A stretch of 64,000 nucleotides of DNA from Aureliella helgolandensis (GTDB lineage Bacteria > Planctomycetota > Planctomycetia > Pirellulales > Pirellulaceae). Position 1 is the first letter of the stretch; each line of letters opens with the position of its first letter. The position numbers were made by a program, and so were the translations under genes. Shown here in pieces: positions 18,945 through 27,346 of the stretch. Location of the stretch: NCBI RefSeq assembly GCF_007752135.1, contig NZ_CP036298.1, forward strand, positions 4,216,001-4,280,000, in the 5' to 3' direction. A model generated the notes under the pieces. The model had not been told where the DNA came from, did not search any database, and worked only from the letters and a program-made list of their open reading frames with translations.

Positions 18945-20594
18945 ATGAGAAACATGAAACGCAACACCCTACGCCAGACCTCAATGGTCTTCGCGATTGC
19001 AAGCCTCCTGCTAAATGCAATCGCCGCCCAGCCCCTGTTTGCCCAGGAGACGTCAGCGATCCCGACGTCCATCTTAACGCCCGACGTCGTGGAGACCAGC
19101 CTCGGCGAACTAACCTTCGAGGACGGTGCACCGACCGCGGAAACCGCTAAACTCGTCACCGACGTACTCACCTTCACCAACGGCCTGAACGCCTATAACA
19201 ACAGCTTCCGAGGCGCTTCCGCACTGGGCATCCAAAAAGGCTTCGAAAGTATCGGCGCCGGATTCAACGACGTCGTAATCTTCTCGAATCTGATGGACTC
19301 GTCTTCCATCTTCCTAACTGCCAACGCCGACACCGTGTACTACCTCTCCGTCGTCGATCTGAGCAAGGGACCGATGGTGATTGAACAACCGCCCAAGGGG
19401 GTCGGTACCATCAACGACATGTGGTTCTCATGGATCATCGACATCGGCTTCCCCGGCCCCGATCGCGGCGAAGGTGGCAAGTACCTAATCGTCCCTCCCG
19501 GCTATGACGGTTCGCTCCCGGACAGCGGTTTTCACGTCGCCCATTCCCAAACCAACCGCGTCCTCTACGCGTCCCGCGCCTATCTGGAAAAAAACGATCC
19601 CAAGCCCGTGGTCGAGATGATTAAGCAGACTTTGAAGATCTATCCGTTCACCCCTGGCGGATACGGCACCAGCATCGCCACCGCGCTGGAAGGCGGCGTC
19701 CGTCTCGGAAAGAGCCCGACAGTCCCCGAAACCAAGTTTATCGATGCCAGCGGGAAGGCATTCAACACTGTCCCGCCCAGCGATTTCGGTTTCTTCGAAA
19801 TGATCAACGAGAATGTTCAGAACGAGCCAGCCACCAGCTACGATGTCGAACTCGCCGGCCAACTCGCCGCCATCGGTATCGTCCATGGCAAGCCCTTCGC
19901 GCCCGCCGCCAACACCAAGCGGATCCTCACCGATGCCGCCAAATTTGGCAACGCCACCGGCCGTGTCCTCAACTGGCGATATGCCGTCACCCACCCGGAT
20001 TGGAACTACTATGACAATGCGAACTGGGGCAACATGCTCTGGCAGGGTGGATTTAACTTTGAGACGCCACCGCCAATGATCACCCAGGAAGGCACCTTCA
20101 AACAGAACCCACCGACCGGTGCCCGCACGCTGGATTCACGCACCGCCTTTTACTTCGGCTACACCCTCGATTCCCCCGGCATGATCATGCGTCTACCCGG
20201 TGTCGGATCGCAGTACCTAATGGGCTTCCTCGATTCGCAAGATAGGCCCTTCGACGGCGGCAAAACCTATAGTGTCACCCTGCCCAAGAACATTCCTGCC
20301 GCTGCGTTCTGGTCCTTCACCGTCTACGACAACCAGAGCCGCTCAATGCTTGCCACCCCGCAGAAATACCCCCGCGCCGGCAGCCAGACCTATCCGTCTC
20401 CTTCCGCGAAAGAAAACGCTGACGGCTCCACTACTATCTACTTCGGTCCGAAACAACCGGAAGGAGTCGAACGCGGCAACTGGATCCAGACCGTGCCCAA
20501 CAAAGGCTGGTTCACCATCCTGCGCCTCTACAGCCCGCTGGAGTCATTCTTCACCAAGCAGTGGCAGCCGAGTGAGATTGGCCTGGTGAACTAA
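18945..20594 (+). CDS. Exported DUF1254/DUF1214 domain protein
   Basis: 549 aa with a clear signal peptide (hydrophobic core VFAIASLLLNAIAA, cleavage near FAQ). ATGs at 18945 and 18954 are both possible; neither has a strong ribosome site. The DUF1254 part spans about residues 60-200 (SSIFLTANADTVYYLSVVDL, then PPKGVGTINDMW) and DUF1214 about 395-540 (GSQYLMGF, FWSFTVYDNQSRSML, ENADGSTTIYFGPKQPEG, GWFTILRLYSPLE). The family is common in soil and marine bacteria as a periplasmic protein of unknown biochemical role. Codons in this gene end in C unusually often compared with neighbours, suggesting acquisition by transfer. A decayed relative lies directly upstream. Confidence 0.9.
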   Translation: MRNMKRNTLRQTSMVFAIASLLLNAIAAQPLFAQETSAIPTSILTPDVVETSLGELTFEDGAPTAETAKLVTDVLTFTNGLNAYNNSFRGASALGIQKGFESIGAGFNDVVIFSNLMDSSSIFLTANADTVYYLSVVDLSKGPMVIEQPPKGVGTINDMWFSWIIDIGFPGPDRGEGGKYLIVPPGYDGSLPDSGFHVAHSQTNRVLYASRAYLEKNDPKPVVEMIKQTLKIYPFTPGGYGTSIATALEGGVRLGKSPTVPETKFIDASGKAFNTVPPSDFGFFEMINENVQNEPATSYDVELAGQLAAIGIVHGKPFAPAANTKRILTDAAKFGNATGRVLNWRYAVTHPDWNYYDNANWGNMLWQGGFNFETPPPMITQEGTFKQNPPTGARTLDSRTAFYFGYTLDSPGMIMRLPGVGSQYLMGFLDSQDRPFDGGKTYSVTLPKNIPAAAFWSFTVYDNQSRSMLATPQKYPRAGSQTYPSPSAKENADGSTTIYFGPKQPEGVERGNWIQTVPNKGWFTILRLYSPLESFFTKQWQPSEIGLVN

Positions 20595-20647
20595 GTTTCC
20601 GTAATGAACCAGGTAGGTCGCTCGCTTGAGGAGGTCCGCGTCTTTCT

Positions 20648-20663
20648 TATTTCTTAAGAAATA
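20648..20663. promoter_or_regulatory. Perfect 16-bp palindrome upstream of the Sel1-repeat gene
   Basis: TATTTCTT/AAGAAATA is a perfect palindrome 53 bases past the DUF1254 stop and about 60-75 bases before the annotated Sel1 start. Its AT-rich symmetry suits an operator for a dimeric regulator. That function is inferred only from form and position. Confidence 0.3.
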
Positions 20664-20721
20664 GATAAAGAACACTATCACAAACTCGAGGGCGACCATC
20701 CACCTTGCTGCGAGCAGCCTT

Positions 20722-21387
20722 GTGTTACCCCTGTTCGCAGTCGCCATACGCAGCCCCGCCCAGGCAGGAGTGAAGGATAGGATCGCGGCCTATGAGGCAG
20801 GCAATCTACCTTTGGCCGTTAAGGAATTTGGCGAGGCGGCGGAACAGGGCGATGCCGATTGCCAGTTCAATTTGGCCCTGATGTATGAGCAAGGAATGGG
20901 GGTAGCCAAAGACGAGAATGTAGCGGTTGTCTGGTATCGCAAATCCGACGAGCAAGGAAATTCAAACGCGCAATTCATTTTGGGCGTGCTTTGCGAAAAT
21001 GGTCGAGGTACCGCCATCGAGTTTCATCAAGCCAATCGATGGTATCGCAAGGCGGCCGATCAAGGCGATGCGTTTGCCATTGGCAATCTGGGCATGCTGT
21101 ATCTGCGGGGCGGTGGTGTGAAGGTCGATACAATCGCTAGTGTGGCACTGCTGTTGCGGTCCGTGATGCTGGACAATTCACCTGCAAACCATGCCAAACA
21201 GAATATCTCCCAAAGCAAGGGATTGACCGTCCAGATTATCACTGCGTCTCAGAAGCTGTCCTGGGAGCTGAAGAAGGCTAAAGATCTTCTGGTGCCTCTG
21301 GACAAATACTTAGAAAGTACTAACACTTCCACCGCCAAATTGAAACAGCTTGGCGCCAGCGAGCTATGCGTTACGAACAGTCCGTGA
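20722..21387 (+). CDS. Exported Sel1-like (TPR) repeat protein, start uncertain
   Basis: From GTG at 20722 the product is 221 aa. Three Sel1-like repeats occupy about residues 30-140 (AEQGDADCQFNLALMYEQG, then ENVAVVWYRKSDEQGNSNAQ, then HQANRWYRKAADQGDAFAIG), a solenoid that usually mediates protein contacts. A hydrophobic, signal-like stretch ends in SPAQAG, but its core begins upstream of the GTG: the same frame reads ATIHLAASLVLPLFAVAI back to a TAG at 20662-20664, with only ATA or ATC as possible starts. Either the start is non-standard or it was lost. The C-terminal ~80 residues are helical and Lys-rich, with no known motif. Confidence 0.7.
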   Translation: MLPLFAVAIRSPAQAGVKDRIAAYEAGNLPLAVKEFGEAAEQGDADCQFNLALMYEQGMGVAKDENVAVVWYRKSDEQGNSNAQFILGVLCENGRGTAIEFHQANRWYRKAADQGDAFAIGNLGMLYLRGGGVKVDTIASVALLLRSVMLDNSPANHAKQNISQSKGLTVQIITASQKLSWELKKAKDLLVPLDKYLESTNTSTAKLKQLGASELCVTNSP

Positions 21388-22529
21388 AACCAAGCAAATC
21401 AAGCTTCCCCCTCCTGCCCTCGCGATCGCAGGCGTCGCCAAAGCCCGCGGGTAAGATCCACTTCCTGAGAGGAATGCTGGTCCGGCGAAATAGTCGCTCA
21501 TTGCCTTTGCTGGCAAGTAACGAAGCAAGTTGGCACCGATATCGAAGGACAACGATCGCGTAAGAAGAAGGGAATGCTCTTAGATACGGAACTGGCTCTC
21601 CCCGCTTCCTGAATTGACTATGGGGATCCAGGAACAATGTGCCAAATGAACCTGCAAGTAACATGACACATCAGCTACCGACCATAGGCAGTAAAAAAAC
21701 GCAAACACACGATCCTATGAGGTGTTTGCGCTTTGATCGCTGTTTCGATTGCAGCTGAGTACGTGATTGCCCCTATACTTTGGAAGACATTCGCACGTCA
21801 CGATCCCAGTTTCGACGAGAGTCTGCGAATTACGCGAACAAGGGATGGGCATCCCGGTGATGCGCTGAACGTGGGCTTCATCGGTACAGAATCGCAGCGC
21901 ACGAACCTCATGAAGAACGCTAGTTGGTTTCCCGCCTCCGCCTTAGTTCCAGTTTTGCACTTTGGAGAATTGATATTGGCACGAAAAAGGCGGCCCGCGA
22001 CCATAGAGATTGAACCTCTTGGCTTTCAATTTCATGGTTCTTCGGAATTTGGAGGGTGCGTGCACGGAACGTCCGAAGCGAAGTGCCCTTGGATGCAGGC
22101 TTCGGCTAGTTACCTGAACTCCTGATCTATCCCGCCGCGTTCAACGGTTTCTAAGAAAAGCTGGGACGCCTTTCGCTACTATAGGGCTTTCGGGGCATTG
22201 CACTTCTTTGCATCTACATGCTAACGTGGTGCGTGTTCGATATGGGCCGTAATGCTCATGTAACCAAGCGAGGGGCTGGCTAGGTGCCCAGAGACCAATG
22301 CTGGCCTTGGGGCTCGCAATTCCCCTTATGCGCGCAGGCATTTGCAGCTTCCCAGGCTCTAAGTCTGAGCCACGTATCATTCGCGCAATGCGTCACTAGC
22401 TTGGTCGACGCGGCCTTTGCCAGGTAGCAGGCACTCTGGTTGTTATCTGGCGTTGGGTACGCGACAATGCCACTGAGCCATTGAACGAAAAGACGAGGGG
22501 CCCACGGCCTCGAATCCGGAGCGCCGCCG
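21388..22529. other. Long intergenic region (1.1 kb)
   Basis: No credible protein gene was found. An open frame at 21733-22125 (130 codons) has no ribosome site or motif. The one strong signal is a leftward terminator-like hairpin at 21693-21730, annotated separately. The last part just upstream of comM overlaps antisense frames only. Confidence 0.45.
21693..21730 (-). terminator. Terminator-like hairpin with a T-run, reading leftward
   Basis: CGCAAACAC (21700-21708) and GTGTTTGCG (21722-21730) form a perfect 9-bp stem with a 13-base loop. On the minus strand the stem is followed directly by seven T (plus-strand A run 21693-21699). This is the classical intrinsic terminator form for leftward transcription, yet no leftward gene is recognised in the 800 bases it would serve. 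Confidence 0.6.
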
Positions 22530-24062
22530 ATGCTAGCCAAGCTGAACACCTTTTCGCTGTTGGGAATCGAAGCCTTGCATGTGGAGGTGGAGGTGGACGT
22601 TTCCTCGGCTCCACTCCCTAAGACAATGCTGGTTGGCCTGCCGGAACAAGCGGTCAAAGAGAGCATCCACCGGGTGGAACGGGCTATGGTCAACAGTGGG
22701 TTCACGCGGCCCAACGATCGAGTCGTCATCAATCTGGCGCCGGCTGAGCTTCCGAAACAGGCCGCCTCCTTTGATCTGCCCATCTCACTTGGCATCTTGG
22801 CCGCCAGCAGTCAGTTTGAGTCGGATTGGTTTAAGAAATATGCCGTCGTGGGAGAACTGGCGCTAGAGGGGCATACGCGGAGTATCAAGGGAGCTCTGTC
22901 GATGGCCATCTGTGCTCGCGAAGCGGGTTACAAGGGACTGCTGGTACCTGCCGAGAATGCGTGTGAAGCGGCGGTGGTCGACGGTATCGATGTCATTCCC
23001 GTTTCCACCTTGACCGAAGCGGTCGGCTTCTTCACCGGCTCGCTCGATATCGATCCCCATCCCTCACAATTGAAAGAATTGTTCGCCGAGTACAGCCGCT
23101 ATGATCTCGACTATGCAGACGTGCGAGGACAGGACGTCGCCAAGCGCGCGCTAACGATCGCAGCGGCCGGCGCGCACAATCTACTGATGCTGGGGCCGCC
23201 TGGATCGGGCAAGACCATGTTGGCTAAACGTTTGCCGTCCATGTTGCCAACTCTGACTGCTGCGGAATCGATCGAAACGACCCGCATCTACAGTTCACTG
23301 GGACAACTCCAACAAGGACAACCCTTGCTGGCAGTACGACCGTTCCGAGCACCACACCATACGATCAGCAACGCGGGATTGGTAGGGGGCGGCAGTCCTC
23401 CCTCCCCAGGAGAAATCAGTTTGGCGCATCACGGTGTACTGTTTCTCGATGAGTTGCCCGAGTTTGATCGACGCACGTTGGAAGTCATGCGACAACCGCT
23501 GGAAGACCGAGTCGTAACCATCTCACGCGCCCTTCGCAGCACTACGTTCCCTGCGAACTTCATGCTCATTGCGGCCCTCAATCCATGCCCATGTGGGTAT
23601 CGTACCGATCCACGCCGAAATTGTGGTTGCACCACGCAGCAAATCGAGCGCTACATGGCCCGGATTTCGGGCCCATTGCTCGATCGCATCGATATTCATA
23701 TCGAAGTGCCTGCCGTACCGTTTCAGGAGCTCTCCTCGAAAACACCGGGAACCAGCAGTGCCGAGTTGCGAACGATTGTTGAGTCTGCTCGGCGGAACCA
23801 GACGCGGCGATTTGGCGAGGGAGTTAGTTTGTACAACGCGCAAATGTCGACTCGGCAATTGCGAGAGTTCTGTCCACTGAGTTCCCGTTGCAGCACTCTC
23901 TTGAGAGATAGTTGCAACGAGTTGGGGTTGTCGGCCCGCGCTCATGACAAGATTCTGCGAGTATCTCGCACGATCGCCGACCTCGAAGACGCGGAATCGA
24001 TCGAAGCTCAACATTTGCAGGAAGCCATCAACTATCGCATGCTGGATCGCAGTCTGTTTTAA
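22530..24062 (+). CDS. comM: YifB/ComM-family Mg-chelatase-like AAA+ ATPase
   Basis: 510 aa, the usual family length. The N-terminal ribosomal-S5-like domain (Lon-protease-like fold; LPEQAVKESIHRVERA and PAELPKQAASFDLPISLGIL) fills residues 1-180. The AAA+ Mg-chelatase domain follows with Walker A GPPGSGKT near residues 221-228, Walker B GVLFLDELPEF near 302-312, and the family's Cys cluster NPCPCGY ... CGCT near 350-368. The C-terminal domain ends at YRMLDRSLF. In naturally competent proteobacteria ComM is a hexameric helicase that promotes branch migration during integration of DNA taken up by transformation. It stands alone here, and a decayed partial copy lies upstream at 17359-17697. Confidence 0.95.
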   Translation: MLAKLNTFSLLGIEALHVEVEVDVSSAPLPKTMLVGLPEQAVKESIHRVERAMVNSGFTRPNDRVVINLAPAELPKQAASFDLPISLGILAASSQFESDWFKKYAVVGELALEGHTRSIKGALSMAICAREAGYKGLLVPAENACEAAVVDGIDVIPVSTLTEAVGFFTGSLDIDPHPSQLKELFAEYSRYDLDYADVRGQDVAKRALTIAAAGAHNLLMLGPPGSGKTMLAKRLPSMLPTLTAAESIETTRIYSSLGQLQQGQPLLAVRPFRAPHHTISNAGLVGGGSPPSPGEISLAHHGVLFLDELPEFDRRTLEVMRQPLEDRVVTISRALRSTTFPANFMLIAALNPCPCGYRTDPRRNCGCTTQQIERYMARISGPLLDRIDIHIEVPAVPFQELSSKTPGTSSAELRTIVESARRNQTRRFGEGVSLYNAQMSTRQLREFCPLSSRCSTLLRDSCNELGLSARAHDKILRVSRTIADLEDAESIEAQHLQEAINYRMLDRSLF

Positions 24063-24444
24063 TGCGATGACGGTTGTAGGGGCTGTAGTAGGTTTTCTAG
24101 CCCCTGTGTCGCAAACTGTGAGTACGAACCTGGAAGAGGCAACTGTGGTCAGTTGGTCTCTGGAAGTTGGAGCTATTAGTTGTCTGTGTACCTGTGGGAA
24201 TGAACGGCGAGTTGCAAGGCCGAATTCGCGCACAAGCCATGCGACTGGCGCAACCAGGCTGCGTCGCGCTAGATTTGGCACCCGAGGTGCTGCGGCGATT
24301 GCCAAGTTAGAGCTTGCAAACAAAGCCGGTGAAACCGATCACCGATCCATTAATGCGAATTGCGTCGCGGAAGATGATGTCCGCATACTCCAAACAACCT
24401 CGCCGTCCATTCGTTCCTTTTGATACTTCCAACGACCGTCCCGC
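24063..24444. other. Intergenic stretch after comM
   Basis: About 380 bases. A GGGGCT ... AGCCCC inverted repeat (about 24078-24103, 14-base loop) lies just after the comM stop and may help to end transcription, though it lacks a T-run. Nothing else was recognised. Confidence 0.4.
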
Positions 24445-25596
24445 ATGAATGCTGAAATCGTTTGCCGAACAGTCGAACTTGCGGAATATACCGAACAGTG
24501 GCGAAGGTTAGCCCAAACGCCGCTGCAGTCGCCTGAGTGGCTGCTGAATTGGTGGGATGCCTACAGCTCTCCGGTGGCTACGTTGAACACACTCACCGTC
24601 TGTTCGCCAAGTGGGCAATTGCTCGGCTTAGCACCGCTCTATTTCCGGGATAGCTGGGGCATGGGGCGAACGCTTCGCTTCCTCGGCAGTGGCGAAGCTT
24701 GCTCCGACTTTCAGTCGATTCTATGCGTGCCCGGATATGAAACACCAGTCGCCGCTGCAATCTCTCAAGCATTGATCGACAGCAGTGGTGACGGGGGATG
24801 GGGGATCTGCGAGTTCGAAGGAGTGGGGACACATGATCCCGTTCTAGGACAGGTTGTGAAGAATCTGCAGACAGCTGGCTATTCCTTAGATACCAAGCAA
24901 CTGGAGAGTACCTGGCGGGTTGACCTGCAAGGGGATTGGGATCAAGTGGTCGGGCGGATGTGCAAGTCGATGCGCCGTCAAACGCGCAGCTTGCTCAAGC
25001 AGTTTGACGGTAGCGAGGCGTTGAAACTAACGTGGAGCGACTCTCCGACGGAGTTTGCACAAGCCTTTGAAACGCTCCAAGATTTGCATCAACAGCGCTG
25101 GGAGCAAGCGGGCAAGGAGGGGTGCTTTGCATCCAGCCGATTCTCGAAATTCACTAAGGCAGCGTGTCAAGCTCTTCACGCAAAACGGCAATGTTCCATC
25201 GCCACACTGGTCGCTGACCAGACTCCCGTAGCCAGTTCGCTGCTGTTGCACGGCGCGCAGGGGAATTATGTGTATCAAACAGGTCGCGATCCGAACTTTC
25301 CAACCCAACGCTACGGAACGATGCTCAACGCACTCTTGCTACGTGAGATGCAGCATCGCCAATTCCAGTTTGTAGACTTCCTGAGAGGCAATGAAGTCTA
25401 CAAGGATCGCTTGGGAGCCGTTCCCTCGGAATGCGTGCGAATCCGCGTGGTGGCTCCACGAATCTTGCCACGCTTGCGCTACGGGGCTTGGATGCTGGGG
25501 AGTCGCTTACGACGCAATGCGTTGGCATTGTCCGATCCCGCCAACCTCGACACGCCCCCTGCGCCCAGCTTTCCCAAGCGGGAACAAGCCGAGTAG
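24445..25596 (+). CDS. GNAT-fold acetyltransferase of the CelD/BcsL type (Acetyltransf_6)
   Basis: 383 aa, start ATG at 24445. The sequence shows the CelD/BcsL layout: an N-terminal half with WLLNWWDAYSS, then LAPLYFRDSWGMGRTLRFLG, then a C-terminal acyltransferase half (about residues 170-330) with RWEQAGKEGCFAS, ASSLLLHGAQGNYVYQTGRD and FVDFLRGNEVYKDRLGA. The family transfers acyl groups to sugars or amino compounds in polysaccharide and cell-surface biosynthesis. No polysaccharide gene is adjacent, so the substrate is unknown. It is cytoplasmic, with no signal peptide. Confidence 0.85.
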   Translation: MNAEIVCRTVELAEYTEQWRRLAQTPLQSPEWLLNWWDAYSSPVATLNTLTVCSPSGQLLGLAPLYFRDSWGMGRTLRFLGSGEACSDFQSILCVPGYETPVAAAISQALIDSSGDGGWGICEFEGVGTHDPVLGQVVKNLQTAGYSLDTKQLESTWRVDLQGDWDQVVGRMCKSMRRQTRSLLKQFDGSEALKLTWSDSPTEFAQAFETLQDLHQQRWEQAGKEGCFASSRFSKFTKAACQALHAKRQCSIATLVADQTPVASSLLLHGAQGNYVYQTGRDPNFPTQRYGTMLNALLLREMQHRQFQFVDFLRGNEVYKDRLGAVPSECVRIRVVAPRILPRLRYGAWMLGSRLRRNALALSDPANLDTPPAPSFPKREQAE

Positions 25597-25939
25597 GGAA
25601 ACCATTAAACGCACGTCAGTTGCCAGTGTTGCCAGTCGAAGGTACTAGTAGGCAACTGCGCTGGGTGGGTTGGCCGGGGCGCGGACTAGTCCAAGTCGCT
25701 AAAGCGGTTTCTTTCGAACCGGCTCCAGCAACATTCAGGTTGCAAACCATCTGGGGCTTTCAAGGTGACACTGAGCCCATTCAGAAACGTCCATTCAGAA
25801 GCCAGCACAAGGCGAGCTACAGTAGCGACCGGCGAAAGGTGCAGTGCCTATCTCGCCGGAACGCTAGTGCTGCTGATGTTGAATCCGAACAGCGCACCCA
25901 CGTGTGCGGCAAGCCAAGCATGGTGAAGCAAATTGGAAA
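25597..25939. other. Intergenic stretch between convergent genes
   Basis: About 340 bases between the rightward acetyltransferase and the leftward fabI. No gene, clear terminator or repeat was recognised. Confidence 0.45.
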
Positions 25940-26764
25940 CTAGCTCTTGGATTCCATGCGATCGAGCAGTCGTCCGGGGCTGCCCATCATGTTGTAGCCG
26001 CCGTCTACATGCAAGATTTCGCCTGTAATGCCATCGCTCATCGGGCTCAGCAGGAACGCCCCAGTCTTCCCCACTTCTTCGTGAGAGACATTGCGTCCCA
26101 GTGGAGCCATGTATTCGTAGAGCTTGAGCATATCGTCAACCCCTGCGGCGCGACCGGCCAGAGTGCGCAACGGCCCGGCGCTGAGCGCATTGACTCGAAT
26201 TCCCTTAGGCCCTAAATCGTAGGCTAGATAACGCATGGCTGCTTCGAGGGCCGCTTTGCAAATCCCCATCACGTTGTAGCCCGGCACACACTTTTCGCCG
26301 CCGAAATAGGTCATGGCGGCAATAGACGCCTTAGGCGCGAGAATGTCTTGGGCCGCGTTGCAGACAGCCATTAAACTGTACACGCTCACGTCCATGGCCA
26401 ATTTGAAACCGTCGCGGCTGGTCTCAATGGTATCGCGGGACAAGTCGTCGCGATCGGCGAAGGCGATGGAGTGGAGCAGGAAATCGATCTGTCCAAACTC
26501 TTTGCCAGCGGTCGCCATCACTTCGCGTATGTTCTCATCGTTTTGCACATCGAGTGGCACCAGGAATTTGGCGTTCTCGTAATTGTCGGTCAACTTGCTG
26601 ACTCGGCGACGATTCTTTTTGCGTTCGTCATCCTCTCGATCGGGCAAGTGCGTAAAACCACACTCACCGCCTTGTTCTAAAATCTGTTGCGCAATCGCCC
26701 AGGCGATCGAGTTTTCGTTGGCGACCCCAAGTATCAAACCCTTCTTACCAGCGAACAAAGTCAT
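25940..26764 (-). CDS. fabI: Enoyl-[acyl-carrier-protein] reductase (NADH), FabI type
   Basis: 274 aa, typical FabI length. It has the variant glycine motif GVANENSIAWAIAQQI near residues 13-28 that binds NADH, the catalytic Y-x6-K as YNVMGICK near residue 163, and a second conserved Tyr ten residues earlier (TYFGGEKCVPG). The C-terminal part has AGPLRTLAGRA and the usual GEILHVDGGYNMMG ending. FabI reduces the enoyl-ACP double bond in the last step of each cycle of fatty acid elongation, in the cytosol. An acyl carrier protein gene lies 75 bases upstream on the same strand, so the two are probably co-transcribed. Confidence 0.97.
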   Translation of the reverse strand: MTLFAGKKGLILGVANENSIAWAIAQQILEQGGECGFTHLPDREDDERKKNRRRVSKLTDNYENAKFLVPLDVQNDENIREVMATAGKEFGQIDFLLHSIAFADRDDLSRDTIETSRDGFKLAMDVSVYSLMAVCNAAQDILAPKASIAAMTYFGGEKCVPGYNVMGICKAALEAAMRYLAYDLGPKGIRVNALSAGPLRTLAGRAAGVDDMLKLYEYMAPLGRNVSHEEVGKTGAFLLSPMSDGITGEILHVDGGYNMMGSPGRLLDRMESKS

Positions 26765-26839
26765 GCATTTACTTTCAATTAAGACGAGAATTAGTTGTAG
26801 GTTGGTCCAAACAGTGAGACCTACCGAGTTCGATATCGG

Positions 26840-27064
26840 CTAGGTGGCACCGCGAGCCCGGATGTAGTCCGCCAACTCCTGGACCGTTTCGACGTCGACG
26901 ATGTCGTCCTGAATCTGAATGTTAAACTCTTTCTCAAGCTCGACTGTCAATTCAGCCATGCCGATGGAGTCGACACCCAAAAACGCCAGACCGTCGGTCA
27001 ATTGAGGCGAACCACCGAATTTTTCAGCGAGCCGTTCGCGCAGTTTATCTTCAATGGAATCCAC
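26840..27064 (-). CDS. Acyl carrier protein
   Basis: Starting at GTG (27064-27062), the product is 74 aa, the usual ACP length. An ATG-started reading from 27169 would add a 35-residue extension unlike any ACP. The phosphopantetheine attachment site is GVDSIGMAEL, with Ser in the D-S-I context near the middle, followed by an acidic helix (ELEKEFNIQIQDD) and VETVQELADYI. It carries acyl groups as thioesters. It sits just upstream of fabI rather than in a main fab cluster, so it could be either the housekeeping ACP or a specialised one. Ribosome site AGAGG is present but weakly spaced. Confidence 0.88.
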   Translation of the reverse strand: MDSIEDKLRERLAEKFGGSPQLTDGLAFLGVDSIGMAELTVELEKEFNIQIQDDIVDVETVQELADYIRARGAT

Positions 27065-27245
27065 AGGATGTGAACCTCTTCTACGTATAGGATTGGTGAC
27101 TTTACCACCTAGTAGCAGTGCTCGCATTTGGGGATGCGAAACCTGAGCTCCAAGTAGTCCTGCCAGCATGGAAAATTGGGGGCCGTCTCACCTGTTCTTA
27201 CAACGGTCCTCCAGGACTGAAGCAAGAGTTGCTGCGGCTATGCTG

Positions 27246-27274
27246 CTTGAAGCTTTTTAGGGGAAGCTTTCAAG
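27246..27274 (-). terminator. Hairpin between the ferredoxin-protein and ACP genes
   Basis: CTTGAAGCTT and AAGCTTTCAAG form a ten-pair stem with one bulged base and an 8-base loop, about 75 bases past the stop of the leftward ferredoxin gene. No long T-run follows. It may separate the upstream operon from ACP-fabI, or be a processing site. Confidence 0.35.
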
Positions 27275-27346
27275 GGCGAGACGTTGAAGCTTAAGATTTT
27301 AGGCTAAACACCACGCAACGGGCTAGGCGGGTAGGACGCCGAGGGG

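Noticed and set aside
21733-22125. 130-codon plus-strand open frame before comM
   Set aside because: No ribosome site and no recognisable motif; composition looks random.
23523-24323. 266-codon minus-strand open frame across comM
   Set aside because: Antisense to the well-conserved comM C-terminal part.
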